Positions 46,246-56,547 are shown, counted from the stretch's first letter. The stretch: DNA of 63,224 nucleotides from Alteromonas sp. IB21 (GCF_016405965.1 NZ_JAEFCD010000030.1:1-63224); one strand, 5' to 3'. The notes: generated from the letters alone by a model not told the origin. Translations and numbers: made by a program.

Positions 46246-47363
46246 AAATCCTCCATATAGGCAAATACTTCGCACCTTTCAAAGGCGGCATCGAAAATAT
46301 GATGCTGGCTTTGATCAAGGCGCAAACAAAAGCCGGCCTAGATATTTCCGTATTAGTACATCACCACAAAGAAGGTTTGCCGTATGGCGAAACCAAGGAG
46401 TTTGGAGCGAATATCTATAAGTTGCCGATCGTTGCAAAATTACTTTTCGTTCCTGTGGCACTGTCTGCCTTTTGGCATTTAAAAAAAATACTTAAGCAAA
46501 CCCAGCCTGATGTTATTCATGCTCACTTGCCAAATGTGACTTGTTTCTGGTTGTTATTACTGCCAACCACTTTGAAGTCGAAATTGATATTACACTGGCA
46601 TAGCGATGTTATTGGCGAACGGCCTAATCTGGGCATTAAATTGTTATACCCCTTCTATAGAGTTTTTGAAAAAGCGTTATTGCGTAAAGCCAATAGAATT
46701 ATCGTAACTTCAGAGAACTATTTGCAAAGCAGTAAGCCTCTCAAGCTTTTTCTAAATAAGTGTGAGGTTGTGCCACTAGGGTTAGAAGACAGTCACGATG
46801 ACGTTAAGAGGACAGCTGGGTTTGATGTTGGGGCATTGTGTGTTGGTAGGCTAACTTATTATAAAGGGCATGAGTTTTTAATTCGCGCTTTTTCAGAGAT
46901 TAAGCATGAAAAAATCCCCCTTACTATTGTAGGTGAAGGTGAGGAGCGTAAAAGGCTCGAGCTAATAGTTAGCGAATTAGGCTTACAAAATAGAGTGAGG
47001 TTTTTAGGGCAAATAGACGATTTAACTTTAAATGCCTTAATTGCTAATTGTTCCTTTTTGATACTCTCTTCTATTGAGCGAACAGAGGCATTTGGCTTAG
47101 TGCTTTTAGAGGCAATGAGAGCGGGTAAGGCTTGTATTTGCACTGATGTGCGCGGCTCTGGAATGAGTAATGTTGTACAACATAAGAGGACGGGGCTTAT
47201 AGCGTGTCATTCCAACATTGAAAGTATAGCTGGTACAATAGATACACTCGCATTTGACCCCTCACTTCGTGAGCGTTATGGAAAAAGTGGCAGACTGCGT
47301 TTTTTGTCGAAATTTCAAGTTAAAAGTGTGGAACGGCAAATATGGGAAATATACAACGTTTAG
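46242..47363 (+). CDS. Family 4 glycosyltransferase
   Basis: A 373-residue GT-B enzyme. The N-terminal acceptor domain has HIGKYFAPFKGGIENM and HAHLPN; the C-terminal donor domain has GRLTYYKGHEFLIRAF and the retaining-GT signature EAFGLVLLEAMRAG. The frame opens at a GTG (46236), but the ATG at 46242 overlaps the stop of the sulfotransferase stump and starts the conserved MKILHIGKYF. It likely adds one sugar of the polysaccharide repeat with retention of anomeric configuration. Confidence 0.87.
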   Translation: MKILHIGKYFAPFKGGIENMMLALIKAQTKAGLDISVLVHHHKEGLPYGETKEFGANIYKLPIVAKLLFVPVALSAFWHLKKILKQTQPDVIHAHLPNVTCFWLLLLPTTLKSKLILHWHSDVIGERPNLGIKLLYPFYRVFEKALLRKANRIIVTSENYLQSSKPLKLFLNKCEVVPLGLEDSHDDVKRTAGFDVGALCVGRLTYYKGHEFLIRAFSEIKHEKIPLTIVGEGEERKRLELIVSELGLQNRVRFLGQIDDLTLNALIANCSFLILSSIERTEAFGLVLLEAMRAGKACICTDVRGSGMSNVVQHKRTGLIACHSNIESIAGTIDTLAFDPSLRERYGKSGRLRFLSKFQVKSVERQIWEIYNV

Positions 47364-47441
47364 AAACCCTAGCTGTTTACACGTCAATTCTGACCTAAAT
47401 CTGCAATAGTATTTTACCTGTCATACGGGTAACATAATAAC

Positions 47442-48176
47442 ATGAAAGTTATAACTGATAATAAGCTGGCGATAATCATTCCTGCTATGAATGAAAGTGG
47501 TTCGATAGCAGGCGTATTGCAAAGCATTAAAAAACAATTTGATTGCATGCTCATTGTGGTAGACGACGCCAGTTCAGACTCAACGGCCATTATCGCAAAG
47601 CACAACGGTGCCGTGGTTTTGCCGCACACCATAAATTTAGGGGCGTGGCGAGCCACTCAAACTGGCATTCGCTACGCGCTTAAGAAAGGTATGGAAAGAG
47701 TCATTACCTGTGACGCAGATGGACAGCATCCGGTTGAAGCTTTATTAACGCTAATAGAATCTGCTCCCGAAAATAACGACTGTACTATCGGCGCTTGTAC
47801 CTCAAGAGGAAGCGCCGGGCGGCACATCGCATGGCGTATATTTAAACGTATATCTGGTTTGCATGTAAGCGACTTAACCTCAGGCCTTCGTTTGTACTCT
47901 CGTCCGGCTATGCGCGTGCTTGCATCTACACAGGCAACCATGTTTGAGTATCAAGATGTGGGCGTATTATTGATGCTGAAAAAGTTAAACATGGCATGCA
48001 GTGAAGTAACAGTAGAAATGAAGCAACGTGAGGATGGGATATCAAGAATATTTCATTCTTGGTTTGCTGTTTTTAAATATCTTTTGTACACGCTCATATT
48101 AAGTGTAACCAAAATAGGGCCACATGAGGTGGCAAAATACCATAAGCAATTGACAGCAGGAGCTGAACTTGAGTAG
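47442..48176 (+). CDS. DPM1-like family 2 glycosyltransferase
   Basis: A 244-residue GT2 enzyme of the polyprenyl-phosphate-sugar synthase type: LAIIIPAMNESGSIAGVL, VVDDASSDST, and TCDADGQHP carrying the DxD motif. It has no C-terminal membrane segments of its own, but the next gene, overlapping by 8 bases, encodes a small membrane protein of the DUF2304 family that often accompanies such enzymes. Together they may make a lipid-linked sugar at the inner membrane. Confidence 0.82.
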   Translation: MKVITDNKLAIIIPAMNESGSIAGVLQSIKKQFDCMLIVVDDASSDSTAIIAKHNGAVVLPHTINLGAWRATQTGIRYALKKGMERVITCDADGQHPVEALLTLIESAPENNDCTIGACTSRGSAGRHIAWRIFKRISGLHVSDLTSGLRLYSRPAMRVLASTQATMFEYQDVGVLLMLKKLNMACSEVTVEMKQREDGISRIFHSWFAVFKYLLYTLILSVTKIGPHEVAKYHKQLTAGAELE

Positions 48177-48564
48177 TGCACATATGATAGCTGCCTTTAT
48201 CGGGGCGGCGTTAAGTTTAACAATTGTATTTTTAACTCGTAGAGATCATATATCTCCTTTGGTCGCTGCCCGCTGGTTTGCGCTCGCGTTACTGGTTTTA
48301 TTTGTTGGCTTCTTTCCTGGTATTGTAGATGTAGTAGGTGAGTATTTTGGTATCGGCTATCCGCCAATTATTCCAGTGTTACTAGCGCTGGGTGCTGCCA
48401 TGGTGAAAATTTTGCTGATGGATATAGAACGCCAGAGGTTAAATACTAAGATAGACCGTTTAGTGCAGCGAATGGCTATGCTCGAGCAGTCAGTTGAAGA
48501 ACATAACATCGTGAGGCCGAAGTTCACTAACGTGGGCTCAAATACAGATAGAAAGGTGAAGTAA
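48169..48564 (+). CDS. DUF2304-family small membrane protein
   Basis: A 131-residue protein with three hydrophobic segments (about 5-22, 33-53 and 64-82) followed by a cytoplasmic coiled coil ([20 protein letters not shown]). This is the layout of DUF2304 proteins found next to DPM1-like glycosyltransferases. The start is a TTG at 48169 that overlaps the upstream gene's end, with AGGAG at 48158-48162 and a 6-base spacer. It probably anchors the preceding glycosyltransferase to the membrane. Confidence 0.75.
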   Translation: MSSAHMIAAFIGAALSLTIVFLTRRDHISPLVAARWFALALLVLFVGFFPGIVDVVGEYFGIGYPPIIPVLLALGAAMVKILLMDIERQRLNTKIDRLVQRMAMLEQSVEEHNIVRPKFTNVGSNTDRKVK

Positions 48565-48568
48565 CGAT

Positions 48569-49447
48569 ATGAGAAAAGGGATAATATTAGCAGGAGGCTC
48601 TGGCACTCGCCTTCATCCCCTAACGAAAGTGGTAAGCAAGCAATTAATGCCGGTTTACGACAAACCTATGATTTTTTACCCGCTAACTACTTTGATGATG
48701 TCGGGTATCCGCGATATTCTTATTATTACTACACCTGCTGAGCAACAGCGTTTTATTGAGCTTATTGGCGACGGTAGTACGCTTGGTATCAATGTAGAGT
48801 ATGCGGTTCAGCCCTCTCCTGATGGATTAGCCCAAGCTTTTCTTATTGGTGAAGAGTTTATTGGCAATGATAGCTGTACGCTTATTCTTGGCGATAATAT
48901 CTATTACGGCCACGACTTAAAAATGTCCTTGCAAAGTGCCTACAAACAAGAACATGGAGCTACCGTTTTTGGTTACCATGTTAACGACCCTGAACGTTAT
49001 GGCGTAGTGGATTTCGATAGCGATTGGAACGCCCTCTCTATAGAAGAAAAACCAGCTGAGCCTAAATCCAATTATGCGGTAACCGGCCTTTATTATTACG
49101 ATAATCGCGTGGTTGACTTTGCCAAAGAGGTAAAACCATCGCACCGCGGCGAGCTAGAAATTACCGATTTAAATAACCTTTATCTGCAAGACGGTAGCTT
49201 AAAGGTTGAGTTGATGGGGCGTGGCTCTGCGTGGCTAGATACCGGTACGCTAGACTCTTTATTAGACGCTGCAAATTTTGTTGCAGCAATAGAAAAGCGC
49301 CAAGGGTTAAAAGTATGTTGCCCTGAAGAGGTCGCTTATAGAATGGGCTATATAGGCGCTGAGCAGCTTGAAGAACTTGCCGCTCCACTTAAAAAAAGCG
49401 GCTACGGTACTTATTTAATGAAGGTGATAAAGGATCGCGTTAAGTAA
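48569..49447 (+). CDS. rfbA: Glucose-1-phosphate thymidylyltransferase
   Basis: First enzyme of dTDP-L-rhamnose synthesis: joins dTTP and glucose-1-phosphate to dTDP-glucose. The 292-residue protein has the full signature [19 protein letters not shown], then [23 protein letters not shown] and [15 protein letters not shown]. Length matches RmlA. It starts the cluster rfbA-rfbC-rfbD-rfbB on the plus strand, 4 bases after the DUF2304 gene. Confidence 0.96.
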   Translation: MRKGIILAGGSGTRLHPLTKVVSKQLMPVYDKPMIFYPLTTLMMSGIRDILIITTPAEQQRFIELIGDGSTLGINVEYAVQPSPDGLAQAFLIGEEFIGNDSCTLILGDNIYYGHDLKMSLQSAYKQEHGATVFGYHVNDPERYGVVDFDSDWNALSIEEKPAEPKSNYAVTGLYYYDNRVVDFAKEVKPSHRGELEITDLNNLYLQDGSLKVELMGRGSAWLDTGTLDSLLDAANFVAAIEKRQGLKVCCPEEVAYRMGYIGAEQLEELAAPLKKSGYGTYLMKVIKDRVK

Positions 49448-49534
49448 GCAGCCTTTTATAAGGCCGCTGTGTAGAAACGACTCACAGTGTATATTAAGAC
49501 GCTATTAGCAAAATAATTAGTAAACAGAGCAGAT

Positions 49535-50089
49535 ATGCAAATTATTAGTACCGACATTCCTGATGTTAAAATCATCGAGCCAAAAGTTTTCGGCGACGAA
49601 CGTGGCTTTTTTTTGGAAACCTTCAGAACTGATTGGTTTAACAAGGAATGTGCAAATGTTGAATTTGTACAAGACAATCACTCTAAATCAAGCCAGGGTA
49701 TTTTGCGAGGCCTGCACTATCAGCTAGAACAAACTCAAGGAAAATTAGTTCGAGTAGTGAGTGGTGAAGTATACGATGTTGCTGTAGACATGCGAAAAAA
49801 CTCACCTACGTTTGGAAAGTGGGTTGGCGTTACCTTATCGGCCGAAAATAAACGTCAGCTGTGGGTGCCAGCAGGGTTTGCTCACGGCTTTTACGTTACC
49901 AGCGAATCTGCCGAGTTTGTTTATAAGTGTACCGATTACTATCATCCAAAATCTGAAGTGTCTGTGAAATATGACGACCCTACTTTGGGTATAACCTGGC
50001 CACTGGTTAATGGCGAAAAGCCTTCACTTTCTGGGAAGGATGAAAACGGAATTGCATTCGTAGACGCGCCTACGTTTACCGACCTTTAG
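49535..50089 (+). CDS. rfbC: dTDP-4-dehydrorhamnose 3,5-epimerase
   Basis: Third step of dTDP-L-rhamnose synthesis, double epimerisation at C3 and C5. The 184-residue cupin protein shows GDERGFFLETF, SSQGILRGLHYQ (catalytic His in RGLHYQ), VDMRKNSPTFGKWVG and VPAGFAHGFYV. Full length. It lies 87 bases after rfbA and 38 before rfbD. Confidence 0.96.
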   Translation: MQIISTDIPDVKIIEPKVFGDERGFFLETFRTDWFNKECANVEFVQDNHSKSSQGILRGLHYQLEQTQGKLVRVVSGEVYDVAVDMRKNSPTFGKWVGVTLSAENKRQLWVPAGFAHGFYVTSESAEFVYKCTDYYHPKSEVSVKYDDPTLGITWPLVNGEKPSLSGKDENGIAFVDAPTFTDL

Positions 50090-50127
50090 CTCACGGCAAA
50101 GTACAGGATTAAGGAATAGAGATAACC

Positions 50128-51000
50128 ATGAAAATTGTTGTGATCGGTAATGCTGGGCAGCTGTCTTATGAACTGGTGAGAATCTTGGGCGAAAACACTA
50201 TATGCTTAGGCCCTGAAGATACAGACATTACGAAAGAAGATGTACTGTCACAAACCCTCGCTAAACTTTCCCCCGACGTTATTATTAACGCAGCTGCTTA
50301 CACAGCGGTAGACAAAGCCGAAACCGATTTAGCGCTATGTCATGCCATTAATGCGACAGCAGTAGAAAATTTAGCGAAATACTGTAAACAGGCCAATGCG
50401 TTTTTAGTGCATGTTTCTACTGACTATGTATTTAACGGCCACAAAGGTTCACCTTACTTACCCAGCGACCCAATAGAGCCTCAGGGCGCCTACGGTAAAA
50501 CAAAAGCTGACGGTGAAAAAGCGCTGCTTCAATTATTGCCAGGTGCCAGCTGTTTAATTCGCACAGCGTGGGTTTATTCTGCCCACGGCAATAACTTCGT
50601 AAAAACCATGTTGCGTTTGATGACCGAAAAGCCACAGCTTACCGTGATTGACGACCAGATTGGTACACCTACTTGGGCTAAGGGCTTGGCAGAGGTATGC
50701 GTAAGCGCTGCGAAAAATAAGACAGCTGGTGTATACCACTGGACAGATGAAGGCGTAGCCAGTTGGTACGACTTTGCCCTTGCTATTCAGGAATTAGCAT
50801 TAGAAAAAGGTTTACTAGATAAGATCATACCTGTATTGCCTATTCCTACTAGTGCATATCCAACTCCAGCAAAACGCCCTCAATACAGCGTGCTAGATAA
50901 AACATCGGCCAGAGAAGCATTTTCATCTTGTAGTCCTACACACTGGCGCAAGCAGTTATCGTCCATGATGGATGAATTAGAGAAAGAGACAAATGAGTAA
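50128..51000 (+). CDS. rfbD: dTDP-4-dehydrorhamnose reductase
   Basis: Last step of dTDP-L-rhamnose synthesis, NAD(P)H reduction at C4. The 290-residue SDR has a modified Rossmann loop [36 protein letters not shown] and the Tyr-Lys pair in [15 protein letters not shown] stretch precedes the ATG. Its last 8 bases overlap rfbB, so the two are coupled. Confidence 0.94.
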   Translation: MKIVVIGNAGQLSYELVRILGENTICLGPEDTDITKEDVLSQTLAKLSPDVIINAAAYTAVDKAETDLALCHAINATAVENLAKYCKQANAFLVHVSTDYVFNGHKGSPYLPSDPIEPQGAYGKTKADGEKALLQLLPGASCLIRTAWVYSAHGNNFVKTMLRLMTEKPQLTVIDDQIGTPTWAKGLAEVCVSAAKNKTAGVYHWTDEGVASWYDFALAIQELALEKGLLDKIIPVLPIPTSAYPTPAKRPQYSVLDKTSAREAFSSCSPTHWRKQLSSMMDELEKETNE

Positions 51001-52075
51001 AACCATATTAGTTACTGGTGGGGCAGGGTTTATAGGCTCAGCGGTAGTACGTCACCTAATAAACGATACAGACCACACGGTTGTTAATTTAGATAAACTG
51101 ACTTATGCGGGTAACTTGGAGTCGCTAACTAGCGTCTCTGACAACGCGAGATATAGGTTTGAGCAAGTCGATATTTGCGATGCTGAAGAAGTGAAGCGAG
51201 TATTTAGCTTACATCAACCAGATATTATCATGCACTTAGCTGCAGAGTCCCATGTTGACCGCTCTATTGACGGTCCAGGTGAGTTCATACAGACAAACGT
51301 AGTGGGCACTTACACGCTTTTGGAGCAAGCGCGAGCATATTGGTCGGTACTAGAGGGCGAAAAGAAAGACGGGTTCAAGTTTCATCATATTTCTACCGAT
51401 GAAGTTTACGGCGACTTACCCCACCCAGATGAGGTAGCGCCGGGTACCGAGTTACCGCTTTTTACAGAAACCACTCCTTATGCGCCTAGCTCTCCCTATT
51501 CAGCCAGCAAAGCCAGTTCCGACCAGCTGGTACGTTCATGGCTGCGTACCTATAAGCTACCTACGCTTGTTACCAACTGTTCGAATAATTATGGGCCTTT
51601 TCACTTCCCAGAGAAACTAATCCCTTTAGTAATACTGAACGCATTAGCAGGTAAACCGTTACCGGTTTATGGAAAAGGAAATCAAATTCGCGATTGGTTA
51701 TATGTTGAAGATCACGCTCGTGCACTGGTGTTGGTGGCGCTTGAAGGCGAAATTGGCGAAACCTATAACATTGGTGGGCACAACGAAAAGCAGAACATTG
51801 AAGTGGTGCAAACTATCTGCTCTATTTTAGATGAAGTGAAACCAAAAGAAAGCAAATACGCCGAGCAAATTACTTATGTTCAAGACCGCCCTGGTCACGA
51901 TATGCGTTATGCTATTGATGCTAACAAAATTGAGCGTGAGCTAGGATGGAGACCTCAAGAAACTTTCGAAAGTGGGATTCGCAAAACGGTTGAATGGTAT
52001 CTGAATAACGAAACCTGGTGGAAAGCAGTGCAAGATGGCAGCTATCAAGGAGAGCGTTTAGGAACTGCTAGCTAG
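50993..52075 (+). CDS. rfbB: dTDP-glucose 4,6-dehydratase
   Basis: Second step of dTDP-L-rhamnose synthesis: dTDP-glucose to dTDP-4-keto-6-deoxyglucose. The 360-residue extended SDR has [30 protein letters not shown], the STDEVYGDL catalytic segment, [15 protein letters not shown] (Tyr and Lys dyad) and [15 protein letters not shown]. It overlaps rfbD by 8 bases and is followed by a strong intrinsic terminator. The gene order A-C-D-B differs from the B-D-A-C order of enteric clusters. Confidence 0.96.
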   Translation: MSKTILVTGGAGFIGSAVVRHLINDTDHTVVNLDKLTYAGNLESLTSVSDNARYRFEQVDICDAEEVKRVFSLHQPDIIMHLAAESHVDRSIDGPGEFIQTNVVGTYTLLEQARAYWSVLEGEKKDGFKFHHISTDEVYGDLPHPDEVAPGTELPLFTETTPYAPSSPYSASKASSDQLVRSWLRTYKLPTLVTNCSNNYGPFHFPEKLIPLVILNALAGKPLPVYGKGNQIRDWLYVEDHARALVLVALEGEIGETYNIGGHNEKQNIEVVQTICSILDEVKPKESKYAEQITYVQDRPGHDMRYAIDANKIERELGWRPQETFESGIRKTVEWYLNNETWWKAVQDGSYQGERLGTAS

Positions 52076-52107
52076 TCTTGACATTGATAAAATGTGATAT
52101 CCTAAAG

Positions 52108-52133
52108 AAGCCGCGTATACCTGCGGCTTTTTT
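52108..52133 (+). terminator. Rho-independent terminator after rfbB
   Basis: AAGCCGC and GCGGCTT make a perfect 7-bp stem with an 8-base loop, running into a T tract. It is 33 bases after the rfbB stop and should end the rmlACDB transcript. Confidence 0.9.
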
Positions 52134-52160
52134 GTTGTCTTAGGGAATTTAATTAGAGAT

Positions 52161-53873
52161 ATGAAAAAGTTAGCCATGTTAACCATCAAGGGGGCTATTG
52201 CTTTAGTACCTAAAGTGGTTAGAAACAAGCTAAAGAAAAACCATAAACTCACTGAGCTTTATAGTCGTTCACTTCAACGCTCAGGGCTTTTCTATGGTGT
52301 TCCATCGAAGAAAAGGCAACAGGTTCTCTATGCTAACTATCTGAATATACAGGAAAAAGTGCTTAGTGCATTGGAGGGAGCTGACTCTCTAGGTGCTCCT
52401 CTCTATATTATCGTGTTAGGAAATGAAGGAACGGAGCGCACATTAAAAAGTTTAGCGTCTTTGAATATACAGAACGCGAAAGTTGTATTGGTTAGTGCGA
52501 ATTATCTAAAAGAAGAGATAACAACTGTTTCTTGCATAAGAGACGCGATTGATTACTTGTCTGACGACGGATACGCTTTTTTTATAAATAGCGGAGATAC
52601 ACTCCTGCCTGAATCATTAGGCTTGTTGATGTCAATGAAGGTAGAAAAAGGGATCACTTACTGTGATACTGACTTCAAAGCAATGAAAGGACAACGTAAA
52701 TCTCCTCACTTTCTCTCTGCATGGAATCCCGATTTACAATTAACTAGTGCCTATATATCCACAGGCGTTATGATAGATAACGTTACTTTAAAGCAGTACG
52801 TCGCTCATTCAACGACTATATCTGCATTAGTTTGTGAAATTTGGTTTAGTAATAAAGAAGTCAAAATAGCGCATATTCCTCGCACGCTTATACACAGACA
52901 TAAAGAAAGTAATGTTGACCTTAAAAGGCTAGAAGACATAGGGAAAGTACTCAAAACTTACAGCGATGCTGTTCCAGAACTAGATGAACGGCAAGGTGTA
53001 AATCATATTCATTGGCCTATTGCTTTTGAACCATTAGTTTCATTGATTGTACCCACAAAAAATGGAAAGGCGCTTGTCAAAGCTTGCATTGAATCGATTT
53101 TAAACAAGACAACGTATCAAAATTTTGAAATATTACTCATAGATAATGGTTCTGACGAAGAAGATAGCTTAGATTATTTTAAACACCTAGACTGCCATCC
53201 AAAAATTAGAGTTTTGTATTATCCTGGGGCGTTTAATTTTTCAGCGATTAATAACTTTGGTGCACAGCACGTCAGTGAAAATTGCTCAATCATTGGGCTT
53301 ATAAATAATGATATAGAGGTTATTAGCCCAGATTGGCTAACCAATATGGTAAGTCATGCTTTGCGCGAGGATGTTGGGTGCGTTGGTGCAAAGTTGCTTT
53401 ATTCCGACGGAAGAATACAACATTCTGGAGTTATCCTTGGTTACGGCGGCGGTGCTGGTCATGCGCATAAACATTTTCCTCGCTTACACCCAGGCTATAT
53501 GAATCGTCTTATAGCTACGCAGAACTTTTCAGCGGTAACTGCTGCTTGCCTTTTGGTAAAAAGATCTCTTTTCAGCGAAGTCGGAGGTCTTAATGAAAAA
53601 GATCTTGCTGTTGCTTTCAATGACGTTGACTTCTGTTTACGTGTGATGGAATTAGGCGTTAGGAATGTGTACTGTGCGGAAGCTGAGTTGTACCATCACG
53701 AGTCAGTGAGCCGGGGATTAGATCATGCGCCAGAAAAAGCAGCGAGATTTAAAAAAGAGCTATCATATTTGCAAAGCAAGTGGGGCAAGTACATATCGAA
53801 TGATCCCGCTTACAGTCCTAATTTGACGCTTCGACGTGAGAATTTCTCAACAAAAACGAAAGAGGAGTTCTAA
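52161..53873 (+). CDS. Large family 2 glycosyltransferase
   Basis: A 570-residue protein. The C-terminal half is a clear GT2 domain: VSLIVPTKNGKALVKACIES, LLIDNGSDEE, GLINNDIEVISPDWL (metal-binding NND) and AFNDVDFCLRV. This form, with TAACLLVKRSLFSEVGG, is common in rhamnosyltransferase-like enzymes of polysaccharide clusters. The N-terminal ~290 residues contain a second, weaker GT2-like region (FFINSGDTLLPESL) that may bind but not transfer sugar. It begins after the rfbB terminator and so needs its own promoter or readthrough. Given its place next to rmlACDB a rhamnosyltransferase is plausible, but this is inference. Confidence 0.8.
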   Translation: MKKLAMLTIKGAIALVPKVVRNKLKKNHKLTELYSRSLQRSGLFYGVPSKKRQQVLYANYLNIQEKVLSALEGADSLGAPLYIIVLGNEGTERTLKSLASLNIQNAKVVLVSANYLKEEITTVSCIRDAIDYLSDDGYAFFINSGDTLLPESLGLLMSMKVEKGITYCDTDFKAMKGQRKSPHFLSAWNPDLQLTSAYISTGVMIDNVTLKQYVAHSTTISALVCEIWFSNKEVKIAHIPRTLIHRHKESNVDLKRLEDIGKVLKTYSDAVPELDERQGVNHIHWPIAFEPLVSLIVPTKNGKALVKACIESILNKTTYQNFEILLIDNGSDEEDSLDYFKHLDCHPKIRVLYYPGAFNFSAINNFGAQHVSENCSIIGLINNDIEVISPDWLTNMVSHALREDVGCVGAKLLYSDGRIQHSGVILGYGGGAGHAHKHFPRLHPGYMNRLIATQNFSAVTAACLLVKRSLFSEVGGLNEKDLAVAFNDVDFCLRVMELGVRNVYCAEAELYHHESVSRGLDHAPEKAARFKKELSYLQSKWGKYISNDPAYSPNLTLRRENFSTKTKEEF

Positions 53874-54023
53874 GCAACTAAATTTTTTTGTAGTGTATTA
53901 GATTTTAAAATTTGGCCTAAAGTTGGCGACGATAGCAACAATTTGGATAAGTAAAAATATTATTCATTGGTCCTTGTAATGGTCTTTGTGGGATTCGGGA
54001 AATTTTTCTAAACGGAATAGGTG

Positions 54024-55199
54024 ATGAAAAAGTATAAAATAGCAGTAGCGGGAACTGGTTACGTAGGTTTATCAAACGCCGTGTTACTAGCACAACACAA
54101 TGAAGTGAAAGCAGTCGACTTGGTAGCTGAAAAGGTTGAGATGCTGAACAACAAAAAGTCTCCAATTGAAGACAAGGAGATATCTGAGTATCTGACAACT
54201 AAAGAGCTTGATCTCGAAGCAACGCTAGATGCTCAAGAAGCTTACAAAAATGCTGATTATGTAATTATCGCGACTCCCACGGATTATGACCCACAAACTA
54301 ACTACTTCAACACTGGTAGTGTAGAAGCAGTTATCAAAACGATAATGGAAATTAACCCTAATGCTGTGATGATTGTTAAATCGACCGTGCCAGTAGGGTT
54401 CACTAAAGACGCAAAAGCACGTTTTGGTACTGAAAATCTCATTTTTTCACCAGAGTTCTTACGTGAAGGTAAAGCACTTTACGATAACCTTCACCCTAGT
54501 CGTATCATTGTGGGTGAGCGTAGTGAGCGTGCAGAAGTGTTTGCTAAGTTACTTCAGCAAGGCGCTATAAAAGAAGATATTGATGTGTTGTTTACCGACA
54601 GTACTGAAGCAGAGGCCATTAAGCTTTTTGCTAATACATACTTAGCTATGCGTGTGGCTTACTTTAACGAGCTCGATAGCTATGCAGAACGAAACGGTTT
54701 AGATACAAAACAGATTATTGAAGGTGTAGGTTTAGACCCTCGCATCGGTAAGCACTACAACAATCCAAGCTTTGGCTACGGTGGTTACTGCTTACCAAAA
54801 GATACTAAGCAGTTGCTGGCTAACTACAGTGAAGTGCCGAATAACATGATTCAGGCCATTGTAGATGCTAACCGTACACGCAAAGATTTTATCGCCGATT
54901 CAATTGTGAGCCGTGGCCCCAAGATTGTTGGTATATACCGCCTCATCATGAAGACCGGTTCAGACAATTTCCGCGCCAGTGCGATTCAAGGCATCATGAA
55001 GCGTATTAAGGCGAAAGGCATTGAGGTTGTGGTATACGAGCCAGTACTCAAAGAAGAAGAGTTCTTCCGCTCTCGTGTTGTAAACAACTTAGAAGAGTTT
55101 AAGAAAATCTCTGACGTTATCGTAGCCAACCGTGTAACCGGTGATATCGAAGACGTACTCGATAAAGTTTACAGCCGCGACTTGTTCAACGCCGACTAA
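54024..55199 (+). CDS. ugd: UDP-glucose 6-dehydrogenase
   Basis: Oxidises UDP-glucose to UDP-glucuronate with two NAD+. The 391-residue protein has [20 protein letters not shown] as the NAD-binding loop, [33 protein letters not shown], and the catalytic cysteine in [17 protein letters not shown] at 54021 directly precedes the ATG; I use the ATG. It supplies an acidic sugar donor to the island, or a precursor of galacturonate if an epimerase exists elsewhere. A perfect 12-bp hairpin follows the stop. Confidence 0.94.
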   Translation: MKKYKIAVAGTGYVGLSNAVLLAQHNEVKAVDLVAEKVEMLNNKKSPIEDKEISEYLTTKELDLEATLDAQEAYKNADYVIIATPTDYDPQTNYFNTGSVEAVIKTIMEINPNAVMIVKSTVPVGFTKDAKARFGTENLIFSPEFLREGKALYDNLHPSRIIVGERSERAEVFAKLLQQGAIKEDIDVLFTDSTEAEAIKLFANTYLAMRVAYFNELDSYAERNGLDTKQIIEGVGLDPRIGKHYNNPSFGYGGYCLPKDTKQLLANYSEVPNNMIQAIVDANRTRKDFIADSIVSRGPKIVGIYRLIMKTGSDNFRASAIQGIMKRIKAKGIEVVVYEPVLKEEEFFRSRVVNNLEEFKKISDVIVANRVTGDIEDVLDKVYSRDLFNAD

Positions 55200-55211
55200 C
55201 TTAAGAATTGA

Positions 55212-55242
55212 GATTGCGAAAAGCATCAGTCTTTTCGCAATC
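55212..55242 (+). terminator. Perfect 12-bp hairpin after ugd
   Basis: GATTGCGAAAAG and CTTTTCGCAATC pair perfectly around a 7-base loop, 12 bases after the ugd stop. No T tract follows on the plus strand, so it may act with Rho, protect the mRNA 3' end, or be a decayed terminator. Confidence 0.55.
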
Positions 55243-55511
55243 CAACCTCACAAAAAAACTTCCCAAAACCCCATAATCGAAATAAAATCCACGCCAATTC
55301 AACTCCTGCCATTAAGCCTCAAGCTTACTCATACCCGGCGGGGAAGAAGCATGCTTTAAAATATTGGGGTAAAAGTACATTTCTTGCTCCAATGCAATCT
55401 GTGTAATTGGTTACCAAAACCAGTAAACAGAGTATTGCGTTCATGCTACCTACCATATAAACCTGCATGAACATGTATTTGTTTTAGTTTGCTTTTATTA
55501 GCGGAGTCATT

Positions 55512-56186
55512 ATGAATAGGCTGCGTGAGCTTTCCAGCCAAGTGATGGATGTTTACCAATCTCTTTCTCAAGAATTCAGCGCTTTTCAATCAAGTCAGTC
55601 ATTAAACTGTGTTGAGAAATGCGGCGCATGTTGCAATAAACCCGACATTGAAGTGTCGCCTTTAGAAATGCTGCCATATGCACTGCATCTGTTTGATACT
55701 GGGCAAGCCGAGCAAGTGTTTGACGAACTTGAAAATTACAGCGGCTTTGCTTGCAAGCAATATCAGCGCTTAAGTTTAGATGGGTCAGAAGGTTACTGCG
55801 GCATTTATGAGTATCGCCCCGGTATTTGTCGTATGTTCGGCGCTGCGGGCTACAAAACAAAGTCGGGAGAAGCCACGCTTTCGGTTTGCAAAACCATTAA
55901 GCAAGCTGTGCCTGATAAGTATGCGTCTGCGCTAATTGCCATACAGCCACAGCGTTCAGACGTAATCGAACAACCGTTAATAGACGATATCGCTGCCAAT
56001 AGCGCTATTCAATCTACAGCAGTAAAACCGCCTATGATCGCAGAGGGCAGACAAAGGATTGCACAGATAGACTATGAGCTAGGCGATAAACTTATGCCTA
56101 TAAACGGTGCGCTTCGCTTTATGTTGGAAAAGATACTTACGTTAAGTTTCTATGCGCAAGATATTGATGATGGCGTTGCAGCCTAA
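55512..56186 (+). CDS. YkgJ-family cysteine-cluster protein
   Basis: A 224-residue soluble protein with the cysteine pattern of the YkgJ/Fe-S oxidoreductase-like family: CVEKCGACCNKPDIEVS near residues 34-50 and YCGIYEYRPGICRMFG near 96-111, which together could bind zinc or an iron-sulfur centre. The role of the family is unknown. GGAG at 55502-55505 supports the ATG. It lies past the polysaccharide genes and is followed by a good hairpin, so I regard it as flanking core genome. Confidence 0.78.
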   Translation: MNRLRELSSQVMDVYQSLSQEFSAFQSSQSLNCVEKCGACCNKPDIEVSPLEMLPYALHLFDTGQAEQVFDELENYSGFACKQYQRLSLDGSEGYCGIYEYRPGICRMFGAAGYKTKSGEATLSVCKTIKQAVPDKYASALIAIQPQRSDVIEQPLIDDIAANSAIQSTAVKPPMIAEGRQRIAQIDYELGDKLMPINGALRFMLEKILTLSFYAQDIDDGVAA

Positions 56187-56195
56187 TCAACCGAA

Positions 56196-56226
56196 AAGGC
56201 AGAGTGGTTACTCTGCCCTTCTTGTC
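56196..56226 (+). terminator. Hairpin after YkgJ-like gene
   Basis: GGCAGAGT and ACTCTGCC form a perfect 8-bp stem with a 4-base loop, extended by AA/TT-type pairs, followed by CTTCTTGTC. It lies 12 bases after the stop codon and is a likely terminator. Confidence 0.7.
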
Positions 56227-56359
56227 AAAGCGTGTTCTTTATACCCCACTGTTATTCCTCACGATACAAAATGCGATAGAGAGATACCCAAGTTTTAAGG
56301 CAGATAAACAGCGAATGTCATATTATCCATAAAATATTCGGGAATAGGATGTCTTCGAA

Positions 56360-56539
56360 ATGGTTAAAAAAGTGGTTGATCGTGAGTGTTTCGAGATGGT
56401 CGAGACGCTCGCTGAAAATGCATACATAGGTCGCGGACGTTTCGACTGGTCGAAAGTTAAGATGGAAGCGCATCAATTGCTGGATGAGCGCTTCGGCGAA
56501 TCGCAAGTAGAGCTTTGCGTGGAAAAATGCAAAGGCTAA
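56360..56539 (+). CDS. Small hypothetical protein, 59 residues
   Basis: A short frame from ATG 56360 to TAA 56537-56539. The product is charged and helical, with VVDRECFEMVETLAENA and RFDWSKVKMEAHQLLDERFG, and two cysteines near the C terminus (LCVEKCKG). AGGA at 56346-56349 is about 10 bases upstream. It ends 8 bases before the convergent LysR-type gene. The composition looks like real protein, not a random frame, but I know no family for it. Confidence 0.5.
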   Translation: MVKKVVDRECFEMVETLAENAYIGRGRFDWSKVKMEAHQLLDERFGESQVELCVEKCKG

Positions 56540-56547
56540 ACTATTTA

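Noticed and set aside
55435..55461. TTGCGT...TATAAA as promoter for the YkgJ-like gene
   Set aside because: The spacing is only 15 bases and the -35 is poor; not strong enough to report as a feature.
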